From NCBI RefSeq assembly GCF_005222695.1, contig NZ_STGG01000009.1, positions 24,082 to 88,081 of the forward strand: a stretch of 64,000 nt of DNA. Reading direction: 5' to 3'. Made by a program: the position numbers and the translations under genes. Source of the stretch: Massilia sp. HP4. GTDB taxonomy: Bacteria; Pseudomonadota; Gammaproteobacteria; Burkholderiales; Burkholderiaceae_D. The notes under the pieces were generated by a model. That model made no database searches. It was not told where the DNA came from and saw only the letters and a program-made list of their open reading frames with translations. Of the stretch, positions 31,121 to 39,285 are shown one piece after another; position 1 is the first letter of the stretch, and every line of letters begins with the position of its first letter.

Positions 31121-32146
31121 TCAGAACGAATGCCGCATGCCCGCCACCACCGAGCGCGGATCGGCGCCGGGCGACATCGCCAGCGCCTGCCCGGTATTGC
31201 CGTTGATGCCGAAGCGCGCCTGCCCCTGGTTGCGGATGTGCGCCGCGCCGGCATACAGCATGGTGCGCTTCGAGAGGTTGTAGTCGTAGCGCACGCTCAA
31301 GGCCGTGGCATCGGCCTGTTGCAGGTTGCGGTGCCGGGTGTGGCCCACGTCGAGCAGCAGGAAACCCGGCCCGACCGGAATCTGTACGCCGATCTCGAGC
31401 GCGTCGTTTTCCGTCAGGTTCACGTCGTCGCGCCGGCCCTGGGCCAGCAGCGCCACCTTGGCGACGTCGAACTGGTAGCTGGCGCCGCCGGCAAAGAAGC
31501 GCTCGGTGTTCGACGTCGTCGTCTTGCGGGTCTGGACCGCGAAGCCGGCCGAGAAGCGCCCGTTGTCGTACTGGAGCGAGCCGCTGCTGCTGTCGCCGAT
31601 GTGGTGGCCGCCGGGCTGGGTCGTGTTCTCGCCCGCGCCATACAGCAGGCGCGCCTTGAAGCCCTTGACCGTCGGCGAGGTATAGCTGACCGAGTTGTTG
31701 ACCCGCAGCGGCGACACGTCGGTGAAGTAATTCGACGCATTGCCCCAGGCCAGGCCGCCGCCCAGGCCATAGGTCACGATCGTGAAGAAGTTGGGCGAAT
31801 ACTGGCGGCCGAAGGTCAGGTCGCCGGCGCGGGTCGACAAGCCGGCCCAGGCCTGGCGCCCGAACGTCAGCCCGCCCTGCCCCAGGCTGCCGTCGTCGAC
31901 ATTGATGCCCGATTCGATCAGGAACACCGCCTTCATGCCGGAACCCAGGTCTTCGCTGGCGCGAAAGCCCAGGCGCGAGCCCGAAATGCCGCCGCTCTGC
32001 ACACGCTCGGCCTTCGCCTCGCCGCCGCGACTGACGTCGAGATAGGTGTCGATGATGCCGAACACCTGCACGCCGCCTTGCGCCCGGGCCTCGGCGGCCT
32101 GGACCAGGGCCAGGACCGCGGCCGCGATCAACAGATGCTTGCTCAT
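31121..32146 (-). CDS. Burkholderiales-type trimeric porin
   Basis: 341 residues with a signal peptide (MSKHLLIAAAVLALVQAAEARA). The mature protein starts with QVFGIIDTYLDVSRGG and contains GSRLGFRASEDLGSGMKAVF and TFGRQAWAGLSTRAGDLTFGRQYSP, the signature of gram-negative porin_4 proteins, with a C-terminal strand ending in phenylalanine (MRHSF). As last gene of the co-directional iac/cat run, overlapping the MFS gene by four bases, it is likely the outer-membrane entry for indole-3-acetate or related aromatics. That substrate is inferred from position only. Confidence 0.88.
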   Translation of the reverse strand: MSKHLLIAAAVLALVQAAEARAQGGVQVFGIIDTYLDVSRGGEAKAERVQSGGISGSRLGFRASEDLGSGMKAVFLIESGINVDDGSLGQGGLTFGRQAWAGLSTRAGDLTFGRQYSPNFFTIVTYGLGGGLAWGNASNYFTDVSPLRVNNSVSYTSPTVKGFKARLLYGAGENTTQPGGHHIGDSSSGSLQYDNGRFSAGFAVQTRKTTTSNTERFFAGGASYQFDVAKVALLAQGRRDDVNLTENDALEIGVQIPVGPGFLLLDVGHTRHRNLQQADATALSVRYDYNLSKRTMLYAGAAHIRNQGQARFGINGNTGQALAMSPGADPRSVVAGMRHSF

Positions 32147-33471
32147 GCCTTGCCCTTTCCGGCGCCGCCCTTGACCATGAACAGGACCGCGCTACTGGCC
32201 ACCAGGATCACGCCGATGCCCAGCAGCGCCGCGTCCATGCTGCCGGTCGCGGTGCGCACCTGGCCGATCACCCACGGCGCCACGATGCCGGCGCTGGTGC
32301 CCAGGCTGCTGATCACGCCGATGCCGGCGGCGCGCGATTCCTGCGGCAGGTTGGCGGTCGGGATCGCCCAGAAGATCGGCAGGCCCGAATACAAGCCGAC
32401 GGCCGCCACCGACAGCAGCGCCAGCGACACCGGCAGGCTCGATGGATGGGTCGTCATTACGGCCAGGGCGGCGGCGGCGCTGATCACGCAGGCCGCGAAG
32501 TAGCGGGCGTGGCGCCCGGAGCGGTCGGCGGCGCGCGCCACCACGATCACGCCGATGGCGCCGACGGTGTAGGGAATGACCGAGTACAGGCTTACCATCA
32601 ACACGTCGCTGACACCGAAGTCGCGGATGATCAGGGGCATCCAGAAGCTCAGGGTCAGCGCCGCGCCGGTCACCGCGAAATACGGGATCGAATACAGGTA
32701 GATGCGCGGATCGCGCAGGGTCGCGGCCAGCGACTTGCCGGCGCTGCCGTGCACCTGGCCGCCGCCGGTTTCCAGGTTGGCCGCCAGGCGCGCCTTCTCG
32801 GTGGCGCTCAGCCAGTGGGCCTGGGCCGGGCTGTCCTTCAGGTAGAAATAGGCGATCACCGCCAGCAGCAGCGCGGGCGACCCTTCGATCGCGAACATCC
32901 ACTGCCAGCCCGCCAGGCCCCAGACGCCGGCCATGTCGCGCATGATCCAGCCCGACACCAGGCCGCCCAGGATGCCGGCCACGGCCACCCCGGCGAAGAA
33001 ATAGGCCAGCACCGAGGCGCGGCGCAGCGGCGGATACCAGTAGGTCAGGTACAGCACGATGCCGGGGAAGAAGCCGGCCTCGAACACGCCGAGCAGGAAG
33101 CGCAGGATGTAGAAGTGGGTCGGCGTCTGGATGAACATCATCCCGACCGAGGCCAGGCCCCACAGGATCATGATCCGCACGAAGGTCTTGCGCGCGCCGT
33201 ATTTCGCCAGCAGCAGGTTGCTCGGCGTTTCGAACAGCACGTAGCCGATATAGAACACGGCCGCGCCCAGGCCGTACATCGCATCGGTGAAGCCCAGGTC
33301 CTGCTTGAGCTGGAGCTGGGCGAAGCCGACATTGATGCGGTCGAGGAAGGCGACCACATAGGCCACGAACAGGAAGGGAATGATGCGCAGCGATACCTTG
33401 CGGTACAGCGCGTCGTCGGCATCGCGGTCGGACGCCGCCCGCAGTGCGCTTGCATCGGTGGTGTTGTACAT
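32143..33471 (-). CDS. MFS transporter of the anion:cation symporter type, probable aromatic-acid carrier
   Basis: 442 residues with 12 predicted helices. The N-terminal segment RIIPFLFVAYVVAFLDRINVGFAQLQLKQDLGF (given in part: FLDRINVGFA) and the loop ETPSNLLLAKYGARKTFVRI are typical of the ACS (phthalate/tartrate/hydroxyphenylacetate permease) family. A carrier of this type commonly accompanies iac genes, so uptake of indole-3-acetate is likely but inferred. Preceded by GGAGACAAGC and the ATG, the same leader as catA and iacG. It overlaps the porin start by four bases. Confidence 0.85.
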   Translation of the reverse strand: MYNTTDASALRAASDRDADDALYRKVSLRIIPFLFVAYVVAFLDRINVGFAQLQLKQDLGFTDAMYGLGAAVFYIGYVLFETPSNLLLAKYGARKTFVRIMILWGLASVGMMFIQTPTHFYILRFLLGVFEAGFFPGIVLYLTYWYPPLRRASVLAYFFAGVAVAGILGGLVSGWIMRDMAGVWGLAGWQWMFAIEGSPALLLAVIAYFYLKDSPAQAHWLSATEKARLAANLETGGGQVHGSAGKSLAATLRDPRIYLYSIPYFAVTGAALTLSFWMPLIIRDFGVSDVLMVSLYSVIPYTVGAIGVIVVARAADRSGRHARYFAACVISAAAALAVMTTHPSSLPVSLALLSVAAVGLYSGLPIFWAIPTANLPQESRAAGIGVISSLGTSAGIVAPWVIGQVRTATGSMDAALLGIGVILVASSAVLFMVKGGAGKGKA

Positions 33472-33513
33472 GCTTGTCTCCGTCTTATTTATAGTGTGGT
33501 GTCCGGGGGGCAG

Positions 33514-34314
33514 CTAGCGCAAGAAGGCGCGCAGCTCGCCGGTGAAGGCGTCCTGCGCCTCGATATTCGACAGGTGCGATGCTTCCAGCACGGCGGCACG
33601 CGCGCCGGGTATCCGTGCGCGCATGAATTCCAGGTCGGCCACGGTGGTCACCGGATCGTGGCGGCCGCCGATCAGCAGCGTCGGCGCCGCGATCGCGCCG
33701 ATCGACCCGCGCAGGTCGGCCCCGGCCAGCGCCCGGCAGCAGGCCGCGTAGCCGGCCGGCGGACAGTGGCGCAAATCCTCGACCAGCGCCTGCACCACCG
33801 CAGGCGCGCGCCCGCTGAAGGCCGGGGTGAACCAGCGGCCGGCGGCGCCGTTCGCCACCGCATCCATGCCGTTCGCCTCGACCTGGGCCGCGCGCTCGTT
33901 CCACGCCGCGCTGCTGCCGATACAGGCCGCACTATTGGCCACGACCAGGCTACGGAGGCGCTGTCCCGCGTGTACGCCCAGCCACAGGCCGGTCAGGCCG
34001 CCCATCGAGATGCCGCAGAAATGGGCGCGTTCGATCTCCAGCGCGTCGAGCAGGCGCAGCACGTCGCCGCCCAGCGCGTCGAGCGTGCAGGCGTCGGCGC
34101 AAGTGTCGGCGCAAGTGTCGGCGCACAAGCGGGACGCGCCATGGCCGCGGGTATCGTAGCGCAAGACGCGATAATCACGCGCCAGCGCCGCAGCCTGGGC
34201 GTCCCACATCGACAGCGTCGTGCCCAGCGAATTGGACAGCACCACCACCGGCGCATCCGGCGGCCCCTCCAGCGTGTAGGCGATGGGCGCCTGCCCGTGC
34301 TCCAGGATCGGCAT
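33514..34314 (-). CDS. pcaD: 3-oxoadipate enol-lactonase
   Basis: 266 residues, normal for the family. Alpha/beta hydrolase with VVVLSNSLGTTLSMWD, RYDTRGHGAS, the nucleophile serine in HFCGISMGGLTGLWLG, the aspartate in LLIGGRHDPVTT and the histidine in EASHLSNIEAQ. It hydrolyses 3-oxoadipate enol-lactone to 3-oxoadipate, the step after CatC. An odd CADTCADTCADAC stretch after RGHGASRL comes from a 12-bp tandem repeat and extends a surface loop. Eleven bases downstream of catA, so part of the same operon. Confidence 0.93.
   Translation of the reverse strand: MPILEHGQAPIAYTLEGPPDAPVVVLSNSLGTTLSMWDAQAAALARDYRVLRYDTRGHGASRLCADTCADTCADACTLDALGGDVLRLLDALEIERAHFCGISMGGLTGLWLGVHAGQRLRSLVVANSAACIGSSAAWNERAAQVEANGMDAVANGAAGRWFTPAFSGRAPAVVQALVEDLRHCPPAGYAACCRALAGADLRGSIGAIAAPTLLIGGRHDPVTTVADLEFMRARIPGARAAVLEASHLSNIEAQDAFTGELRAFLR
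34091..34125. repeat. 12-bp in-frame tandem repeat inside pcaD
   Basis: GCGCAAGTGTCG occurs twice in full (34097-34108, 34109-34120) with partial copies on both sides. Because the unit is 12 bp, it adds the residues CADT per copy without breaking the frame. Confidence 0.85.
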
Positions 34315-34325
34315 GGCAGCTCGCC

Positions 34326-35237
34326 TCAGGCGCTGAAATGGGCGCGTGCGACGTGGTCCGGCGGCAGGCCGTCCTGGCGCGCATGCAGGTCGAAGTCGAA
34401 CTCGATCGTGTAGAACGGGGCGTCGACCTCGTGCGCGCGCAGTTGGGCCGGATCGTTAACCTTCGTCATCGGCGGCACCAGGCCGTCGCGGGTGGCGAAG
34501 GCAAAGTCGTCCCACAGGAAGGGATCGCCCTCGATATTGATCTGGGTGGTCAGCTTGCGGTGGCCAGGCGCCGTCACGAAGAAGTGGATGTGCGCCGGAC
34601 GGGTGCCATGGCGTCCGACCAGCTTGAGCAGCTTGTCGGTGGCGCCGCCCGGCGGCACGCTGTAGCCGACCGGGACCTTGCTGCGGAAGCGATAGCGGCC
34701 TTCGGCATCGGCGCGGATGGTGCGGCGCAGGTTGTAGAGGCTCTGGCCCGGGTCGAAGAAGGAATAGCCGCCCAGGTGGTTGGCGTGCCAGACCTCGACC
34801 AGCGCGCCCGGCAGCGGCTTGCCGTCGGCGCCGCGCACCTGGCCGCTCATGAACAGCACCTCGCCCGGCTGCTCGTCCTGGTCCAGGCGCGCCGAACCGA
34901 GCGACTCGGGGGCGCCGGCCACGTACAGCGGGCCCTCGATGGTGCGCGGGGTGCCGCCGGCCAGGCCCTGGCGCGCTTCCTGTTCGTCGGTGCGCAGGTC
35001 GAGGAAGTGCTCGAAGCCCAGGCCGGCCGCGATCAGGCCGTATTCACCGGAGCGGCCGGCTTCGGTCAGGTAGCTCATCGCGCTCCAGAATTCATCCGGC
35101 TGGATGTCGAAATCCTCGATCGTGACGAACAGGTCGCGCACGATGCGGTTGACGATGGCCTGGGCGCGCGGGTTGCCGCTGTCGGTTTCGGTGCTTTCGA
35201 TCTTGCGCAGCAGCGCGTCGATGGCGTTCTTGTCCAT
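34326..35237 (-). CDS. catA: Catechol 1,2-dioxygenase
   Basis: 303 residues, standard length. An N-terminal helical linker domain precedes the intradiol catalytic domain. The ferric ligands are visible as Tyr in SLYNLRRTIR, Tyr in VPVGYSVPPGG, and the two His in RPAHIHFFV. It opens catechol between the hydroxyls to cis,cis-muconate in the cytoplasm. Here catechol would come from the iac genes on either side. GAGGAGACAAGC precedes the ATG. Gene order in this operon is catB-catC-catA-pcaD. Confidence 0.96.
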   Translation of the reverse strand: MDKNAIDALLRKIESTETDSGNPRAQAIVNRIVRDLFVTIEDFDIQPDEFWSAMSYLTEAGRSGEYGLIAAGLGFEHFLDLRTDEQEARQGLAGGTPRTIEGPLYVAGAPESLGSARLDQDEQPGEVLFMSGQVRGADGKPLPGALVEVWHANHLGGYSFFDPGQSLYNLRRTIRADAEGRYRFRSKVPVGYSVPPGGATDKLLKLVGRHGTRPAHIHFFVTAPGHRKLTTQINIEGDPFLWDDFAFATRDGLVPPMTKVNDPAQLRAHEVDAPFYTIEFDFDLHARQDGLPPDHVARAHFSA

Positions 35238-35273
35238 GCTTGTCTCCTCTGGTGGGTATGGTATCGGCGGTAA

Positions 35274-35564
35274 TCAGCGGTCGTCGTCGCGGATCGAGGA
35301 CGGGTGGCGGCACAGGGCCTCGACCTCGATCTCCATGTACGGGAACAGCGGCAGCGACAGCAGCAGCTCGTGCAGCTCGGCGTTGTCGGCCACGTCGAAG
35401 ATGCTGACATTGGCGTAGTGCCCGGCCACGCGCCACAGGTGGCGCCATTTGCCGCTGCGCTGCAGTTGCTGGGCCAGTTCGCGCTCGGTGGTCTTCAGGC
35501 GCTCGGCTTCGGCCGCTGGCATCGTGTGCGGCAGGCGCACGGTCATGCTGACTTTGAATAACAT
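35274..35564 (-). CDS. catC: Muconolactone delta-isomerase
   Basis: 96 residues, the normal size of CatC. It begins MLFKVSMTVRLPHTMP and contains the conserved GKWRHLWRVAGHYANVSIFDV and LPLFPYMEIEVEALCRHPSS segments. It forms decameric cytoplasmic rings and converts muconolactone to 3-oxoadipate enol-lactone. It sits between catB and catA with short gaps (16 and 36 bases) on the same strand. Confidence 0.95.
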   Translation of the reverse strand: MLFKVSMTVRLPHTMPAAEAERLKTTERELAQQLQRSGKWRHLWRVAGHYANVSIFDVADNAELHELLLSLPLFPYMEIEVEALCRHPSSIRDDDR

Positions 35565-35580
35565 GGTGCTTCCTTCGGTG

Positions 35581-36717
35581 TTAGTTGGCGTACTGGCGCG
35601 CCAGCCAGGCCAGGCGTTCTTCGTCGAGTTCGATGCCCAGGCCCGGCCCCGCCGGCAGCTGCAGGGCGAAGTCGCGGTACTCGAGCGGGGTGGCGAGGAT
35701 CTCCTCGGTCAGCAGCAAGGGGCCGAACAATTCGGTGCCCCAGGCCAGCTCGGGCAAGGTGGCGAACAGCTGGCTCGATGCGACGGTTCCGATCGCCCCT
35801 TCCAGCATCGTGCCGCCGTACAGGCCAATGTTCGCGGCGGCGCCGATCGCCGCTACCTGCCGGGCGCCGCACAGGCCGCCCGACTGGGTGATCTTGATGG
35901 CGAACACGTCGGCCGCGCGCGCGCCGGCGATGCGGAAGGCGTCGAGCGGGCCATGCAGGGCTTCGTCGGCCATGAGCGGGATACGGTTCATGTCGCGCAG
36001 GCGTTTCATGCCGTCGATGTCGTGGGCTGCGATCGGCTGCTCGACCAGTTCCACCCCCGCATGCTCGAGCATGCCCATGCCGAGCATGGCGTCGGCCTGG
36101 CTCCAGGCCTGGTTGACGTCGACCCGCACGCTGGCACGGTCGCCCAGCGCGCGCTTGATCGCCGCCACGTGGGCGACATCGGCGCGCACCTCGCGCGCGC
36201 CGATCTTGAGCTTGAACACGCGGTGGCGGCGGCGGTCCAGCATCTCTTCGGCCTCGGCGATGTCGCGCGCGGTGTCGCCGCTGGCCAGGGTCCAGGCCAC
36301 CGGCAGGCTGTCGCGCACGCGGCCGCCGAACAGATCGGACAGCGGCACGCCCAGCCGGCGCGCGTGGGCGTCGAACAGCGCGGTCTCGATCGCGCAAAGG
36401 GCGAAGCGGTTGCCCTGCAGGCTATCCCTCAACACGCGCATGCAGCCGTTCGGGCTGGTCGCGTCCAGGCCGGCCAGCAGCGGCGCGATATAGGTGGTGA
36501 TATTGGTGCGGATGCTTTCCGGGCTCTCCTCGCCGTAGGCCAGGCCGCCGATGGTGGTGGCTTCGCCCCAGCCGGTGACGCCGTCGCTGGCGCGGACCTT
36601 GACCAGCACCAGCTTCTGGCGGCGCATGGTGGCCACCGACAGCTGGTGCGGGCGGATGGTGGGGAGATCGAGCAGCAGCACGTCGACGCTCTCGATCAGG
36701 ATGGTTGCTTGGCTCAT
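35581..36717 (-). CDS. catB: Muconate cycloisomerase
   Basis: 378 residues, enolase superfamily. Catalytic lysine motif FKLKIG, metal-binding carboxylates in VRVDVNQAW, ELVEQPIA and LMADEALHG, and the late lysine in FAIKITQSGG. The N-terminal capping domain has TIRPHQLSVATMRRQ and WGEATTIGG, typical of CatB. It turns cis,cis-muconate into muconolactone. Its ATG overlaps the end of the LysR gene as ATGA, so the two are translated together; this is unusual because cat regulators are normally divergent. Confidence 0.95.
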   Translation of the reverse strand: MSQATILIESVDVLLLDLPTIRPHQLSVATMRRQKLVLVKVRASDGVTGWGEATTIGGLAYGEESPESIRTNITTYIAPLLAGLDATSPNGCMRVLRDSLQGNRFALCAIETALFDAHARRLGVPLSDLFGGRVRDSLPVAWTLASGDTARDIAEAEEMLDRRRHRVFKLKIGAREVRADVAHVAAIKRALGDRASVRVDVNQAWSQADAMLGMGMLEHAGVELVEQPIAAHDIDGMKRLRDMNRIPLMADEALHGPLDAFRIAGARAADVFAIKITQSGGLCGARQVAAIGAAANIGLYGGTMLEGAIGTVASSQLFATLPELAWGTELFGPLLLTEEILATPLEYRDFALQLPAGPGLGIELDEERLAWLARQYAN

Positions 36718-37703
36718 GGGCTCCTCGTGTCGATCGGCTCATCATAGGAACTGTCCGGTTGCGCGTCCAAGACCGATGGGGGCAAGTCGCATACCTGCAA
36801 GGTATGCAGCGTGTCCAGGACGCGCGGCAGCAGCTCGGCCGCCATGGCGCGAAAGCGCGCCAGCACCGGCGCCGCATCGCCGCGCCGGAAATTCATGATC
36901 ACCGGCGACGTCGCCTCGTCCTGTGCCAGGCGGCGAAAGGCAATGCCGGCTCGGCTGCCCTGGCTGGCCGAGGCCGGCACCAGTGCGCAGCCGATGCCGG
37001 CGGCGACCAGGCCCAGCGCGGTCTGCATCTCGTTGGCTTCGTGGACCGAGGCAGGCCGCAAGCCGCGGCGCGCGAACAGGTCGAGCACCTGGTCGGCATA
37101 GCCCGGGCGCGGACGCGCCGGATACACCACCAGGCCGGCCGGCGCCAGCTCGTGCAGGTCGACCACCTCGCGCCCGGCCAGGCGGTGGCCGGCCGGCAGC
37201 GCCGCCAGCAGCGGCTCGCGCAGCAGGGTGACGCAGGCGATGTCGGGGTCGTCGATCGGCAGCCGGCCGAAGCCGACATCGATCCGGCCCAGCTTGAGGG
37301 CCGCCGCCTGCTCCATCGTTACGAGTTCGGTAAAACCCGTCTCGACCTGCGGCTCGGCCAGCCGGAACTGGCGGATCAGCTCCGGCAGCAGGCCGCACAT
37401 CACCGAGGGCACGAAGCCGATGCCGAACCAGATGCGCTGGTCGCGCGCCCGCTTGCGCGTGCCATCCTCGATCTCGCGCAGGCGCGACATCACCTGCAAG
37501 GTCTGCTCGTAGAAGAACTTGCCGGCCACGGTCAGGGCGATCGGCCGCGATTCGCGGTCGATCAGCTCCACGCCGAGCATCTCTTCGAGCTGGCGGATCT
37601 GGCGGCTCAGCGGCGGCTGGGCGATGTGCAGGCGCTCGGCGGCGCGGCTGAAGCTGAGCGTTTCCGCCACCGCGTGGAAGTACTTCACATGGCGTAGTTC
37701 CAC
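36714..37703 (-). CDS. catR: LysR-type regulator of the CatR/BenM kind
   Basis: 329 residues with a GTG start behind AGGAG. The N-terminal winged helix reads MELRHVKYFHAVAETLSFSR and AAERLHIAQPPLSRQIRQLE, closely matching CatR/BenM-type proteins, and the effector domain has GFVPSVMCGLLPELIRQFR. CatR/BenM respond to cis,cis-muconate. Here the gene lies inside the operon, in the same direction as catB, rather than divergent from it, so autoregulation as part of the operon is likely. The symbol is by similarity; an indole-related effector is possible. Confidence 0.8.
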   Translation of the reverse strand: MELRHVKYFHAVAETLSFSRAAERLHIAQPPLSRQIRQLEEMLGVELIDRESRPIALTVAGKFFYEQTLQVMSRLREIEDGTRKRARDQRIWFGIGFVPSVMCGLLPELIRQFRLAEPQVETGFTELVTMEQAAALKLGRIDVGFGRLPIDDPDIACVTLLREPLLAALPAGHRLAGREVVDLHELAPAGLVVYPARPRPGYADQVLDLFARRGLRPASVHEANEMQTALGLVAAGIGCALVPASASQGSRAGIAFRRLAQDEATSPVIMNFRRGDAAPVLARFRAMAAELLPRVLDTLHTLQVCDLPPSVLDAQPDSSYDEPIDTRSP

Positions 37704-37716
37704 GGCGGCGCTCCTG

Positions 37717-38130
37717 TCAGCCGTGGTGGACCAGGGCTGCGCGCCCTATGCCCCGCCCCAGCGCCAGCGCGGTGCGCCCGCCCAGCCCGAAGTCGGTGTT
37801 GGGCAGGTCCTGGATGAAGACCCGCACCACCGCCGGGTCGACGCCGATCGCGGCCACCGCCGCGCTCAGCCGCGCGATCAGCCTTTCCTTCTGGGCGTCG
37901 CTGCGGCCCGCGATCAGGAAGGCCTGCAGCACCGCGCGTCCTGGCGTATCCGCATCGGCCGGCTTGCCGGCGACGCCGAAGTTGGCGCGCGCGACCTCGT
38001 CGATGAGCACGCACACCGACTCGGGCGGCGCGTCCACCGTCTCGACCACGGCCTGGGTCAGGCCCGCGATCAGCCTGGCCTTCGCTTCGGCATCGTGGCC
38101 TTCCATGATGAATGCCTGGATGGTTGGCAT
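37717..38130 (-). CDS. Tautomerase-superfamily protein, two fused 4-OT-like units
   Basis: 137 residues made of two similar halves: PTIQAFIMEGHDAEAKARLI at the start and AVLQAFLIAGRSDAQKERLI after about residue 66, each followed by a V-x-V-x-I-D/Q strand and an FG(V/L)xG turn. The catalytic amino-terminal proline (Pro1 after Met removal) exists only in the first half. Fused tautomerases of this kind isomerise, dehalogenate or decarboxylate small acids. Its place between iacE and catR suggests a role on an intermediate between indole-3-acetate and catechol, but that is inference. GGGGAGA precedes the ATG. Confidence 0.8.
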   Translation of the reverse strand: MPTIQAFIMEGHDAEAKARLIAGLTQAVVETVDAPPESVCVLIDEVARANFGVAGKPADADTPGRAVLQAFLIAGRSDAQKERLIARLSAAVAAIGVDPAVVRVFIQDLPNTDFGLGGRTALALGRGIGRAALVHHG

Positions 38131-38145
38131 CGAGCTCTCCCCGTT

Positions 38146-38892
38146 TTAGCGCATGAACAGGCCGCCGTTGATGTCCCAGCAGGCCCCGGTGGCCGAACCC
38201 GCTCCGCTGCCGGCCAGCAGCACCACGGCGTCGGCGATGAAGCCGGCGTCGCCCAGGGTCCGCACGGGAATGGTCTGCGTGATGGCGGCCAGCTTGTCGG
38301 CCGGGACGCTCTCGTGCACGATCGGCAGGTCGAGCGGGCCGGGCGAGATCGCGTTGACGGTCACGCCCTGCGCCGCCAATTCGCGCGCGAACACCTTGGT
38401 CAGGGTCAGCACCCCGCCCTTGGCCGCCGCGTAATGGGCGCCGGTGGCGGTGCCGCCGGTCTGGCCGGCGAGCGAGGCGATATTGACGATGCGCCCGTGG
38501 CCGCGCGCGGCGAAGGCCTGGCCGAACACCTGGCAGGCCAGGAACACGCTGCGCAGGTTGACCGCGACCACGGCGTCGAATTCTTCCGGGCTGATGTCCA
38601 TCAGCGCCGCCACCTTCGACTGGCCGGCATTGTTGACCAGCACGTCGGCGCCACCCCAGCGCTCTTGCAGCAGCGCTGCCGCGGCCTCGAAGCCGGCCTT
38701 CTCGCGCACGTCCAGGCGCAGCGCCAGCGCGCCCTCGCCCAGGCTGTAGGCGACGGCGGTCGCGGCCTCGAGGTCGAGGTCGGCCAGCGCCACCCGGAAG
38801 CCCGCCGCATGCAGGCGACGCGCCACCAGTTCGCCCAGGCCGCGGGCGGCGCCGGTGACCAGCGCGACCTTGCCGGTGTTATCGCCCGCCAT
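38146..38892 (-). CDS. iacE: Short-chain dehydrogenase of the indole-3-acetate pathway
   Basis: 248 residues, classical SDR: nucleotide motif VTGAARGLGELVARRL, NNAG, catalytic serine in NIASLAGQ, and YxxxK in HYAAAKGGVLTLTK. IacE proteins act in converting early oxidation products of indole-3-acetate; the exact substrate here is not visible. The assignment rests on neighbours: iacB and iacA lie immediately upstream on the same strand with gaps of 3 and 27 bases. By itself the sequence could be any FabG-like reductase. Confidence 0.8.
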   Translation of the reverse strand: MAGDNTGKVALVTGAARGLGELVARRLHAAGFRVALADLDLEAATAVAYSLGEGALALRLDVREKAGFEAAAALLQERWGGADVLVNNAGQSKVAALMDISPEEFDAVVAVNLRSVFLACQVFGQAFAARGHGRIVNIASLAGQTGGTATGAHYAAAKGGVLTLTKVFARELAAQGVTVNAISPGPLDLPIVHESVPADKLAAITQTIPVRTLGDAGFIADAVVLLAGSGAGSATGACWDINGGLFMR

Positions 38893-38895
38893 CGC

Positions 38896-39258
38896 TCAAC
38901 CTCCCTGGATGATCAGGGCGCGGCCCACGCGGGCCTCGATCTTGCCGTACTTCCAGAGGCGGTAGTCGCCGATCTTCACGGTGCGGAACAGGTTGCAGGC
39001 GGCAACCACGGTATCCAGGTCCACCACGTCGGCCATGATGTACACGGTCCAGGGCGCGCTGGCCGAGGCGCCGACCATGGTGCGGTCGTCGTCCATGGTG
39101 CCCAGGATGGTCACGCCGGGCATCTCGTTCATGGCGCTCATCATCTCGCCATAGCCTTTCCAGACGGCGCCGATCTCGGCCTCGGGCAGTTCGAAGAAGT
39201 TCTGGGTAACGCCAATGCAGAACAGTACGCGCAAGGGTTCTTTTTGGGTGTCGGACAT
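38896..39258 (-). CDS. iacB: IacB-like small protein of indole-3-acetate degradation
   Basis: 120 residues, no signal peptide. It begins MSDTQKEPLRVLFCIGVTQN and contains PGVTILGTMDDDRTMVG and PWTVYIMADVVDLDTVVAACN, a dimeric alpha-beta barrel-like pattern. IacB is a hallmark small gene of iac clusters; its biochemical role is not settled and may assist IacE or IacA. GGAGA precedes the ATG. The next gene, iacE, starts three bases after its stop. Confidence 0.82.
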   Translation of the reverse strand: MSDTQKEPLRVLFCIGVTQNFFELPEAEIGAVWKGYGEMMSAMNEMPGVTILGTMDDDRTMVGASASAPWTVYIMADVVDLDTVVAACNLFRTVKIGDYRLWKYGKIEARVGRALIIQGG

Positions 39259-39285
39259 GAAGTCTCCAGTATGGGTGTTGGTGGA

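Noticed and set aside
38146..38892. Benzoate diol dehydrogenase (benD) instead of iacE
   Set aside because: No benABC genes are present, and the flanking iacA and iacB give a more specific context.
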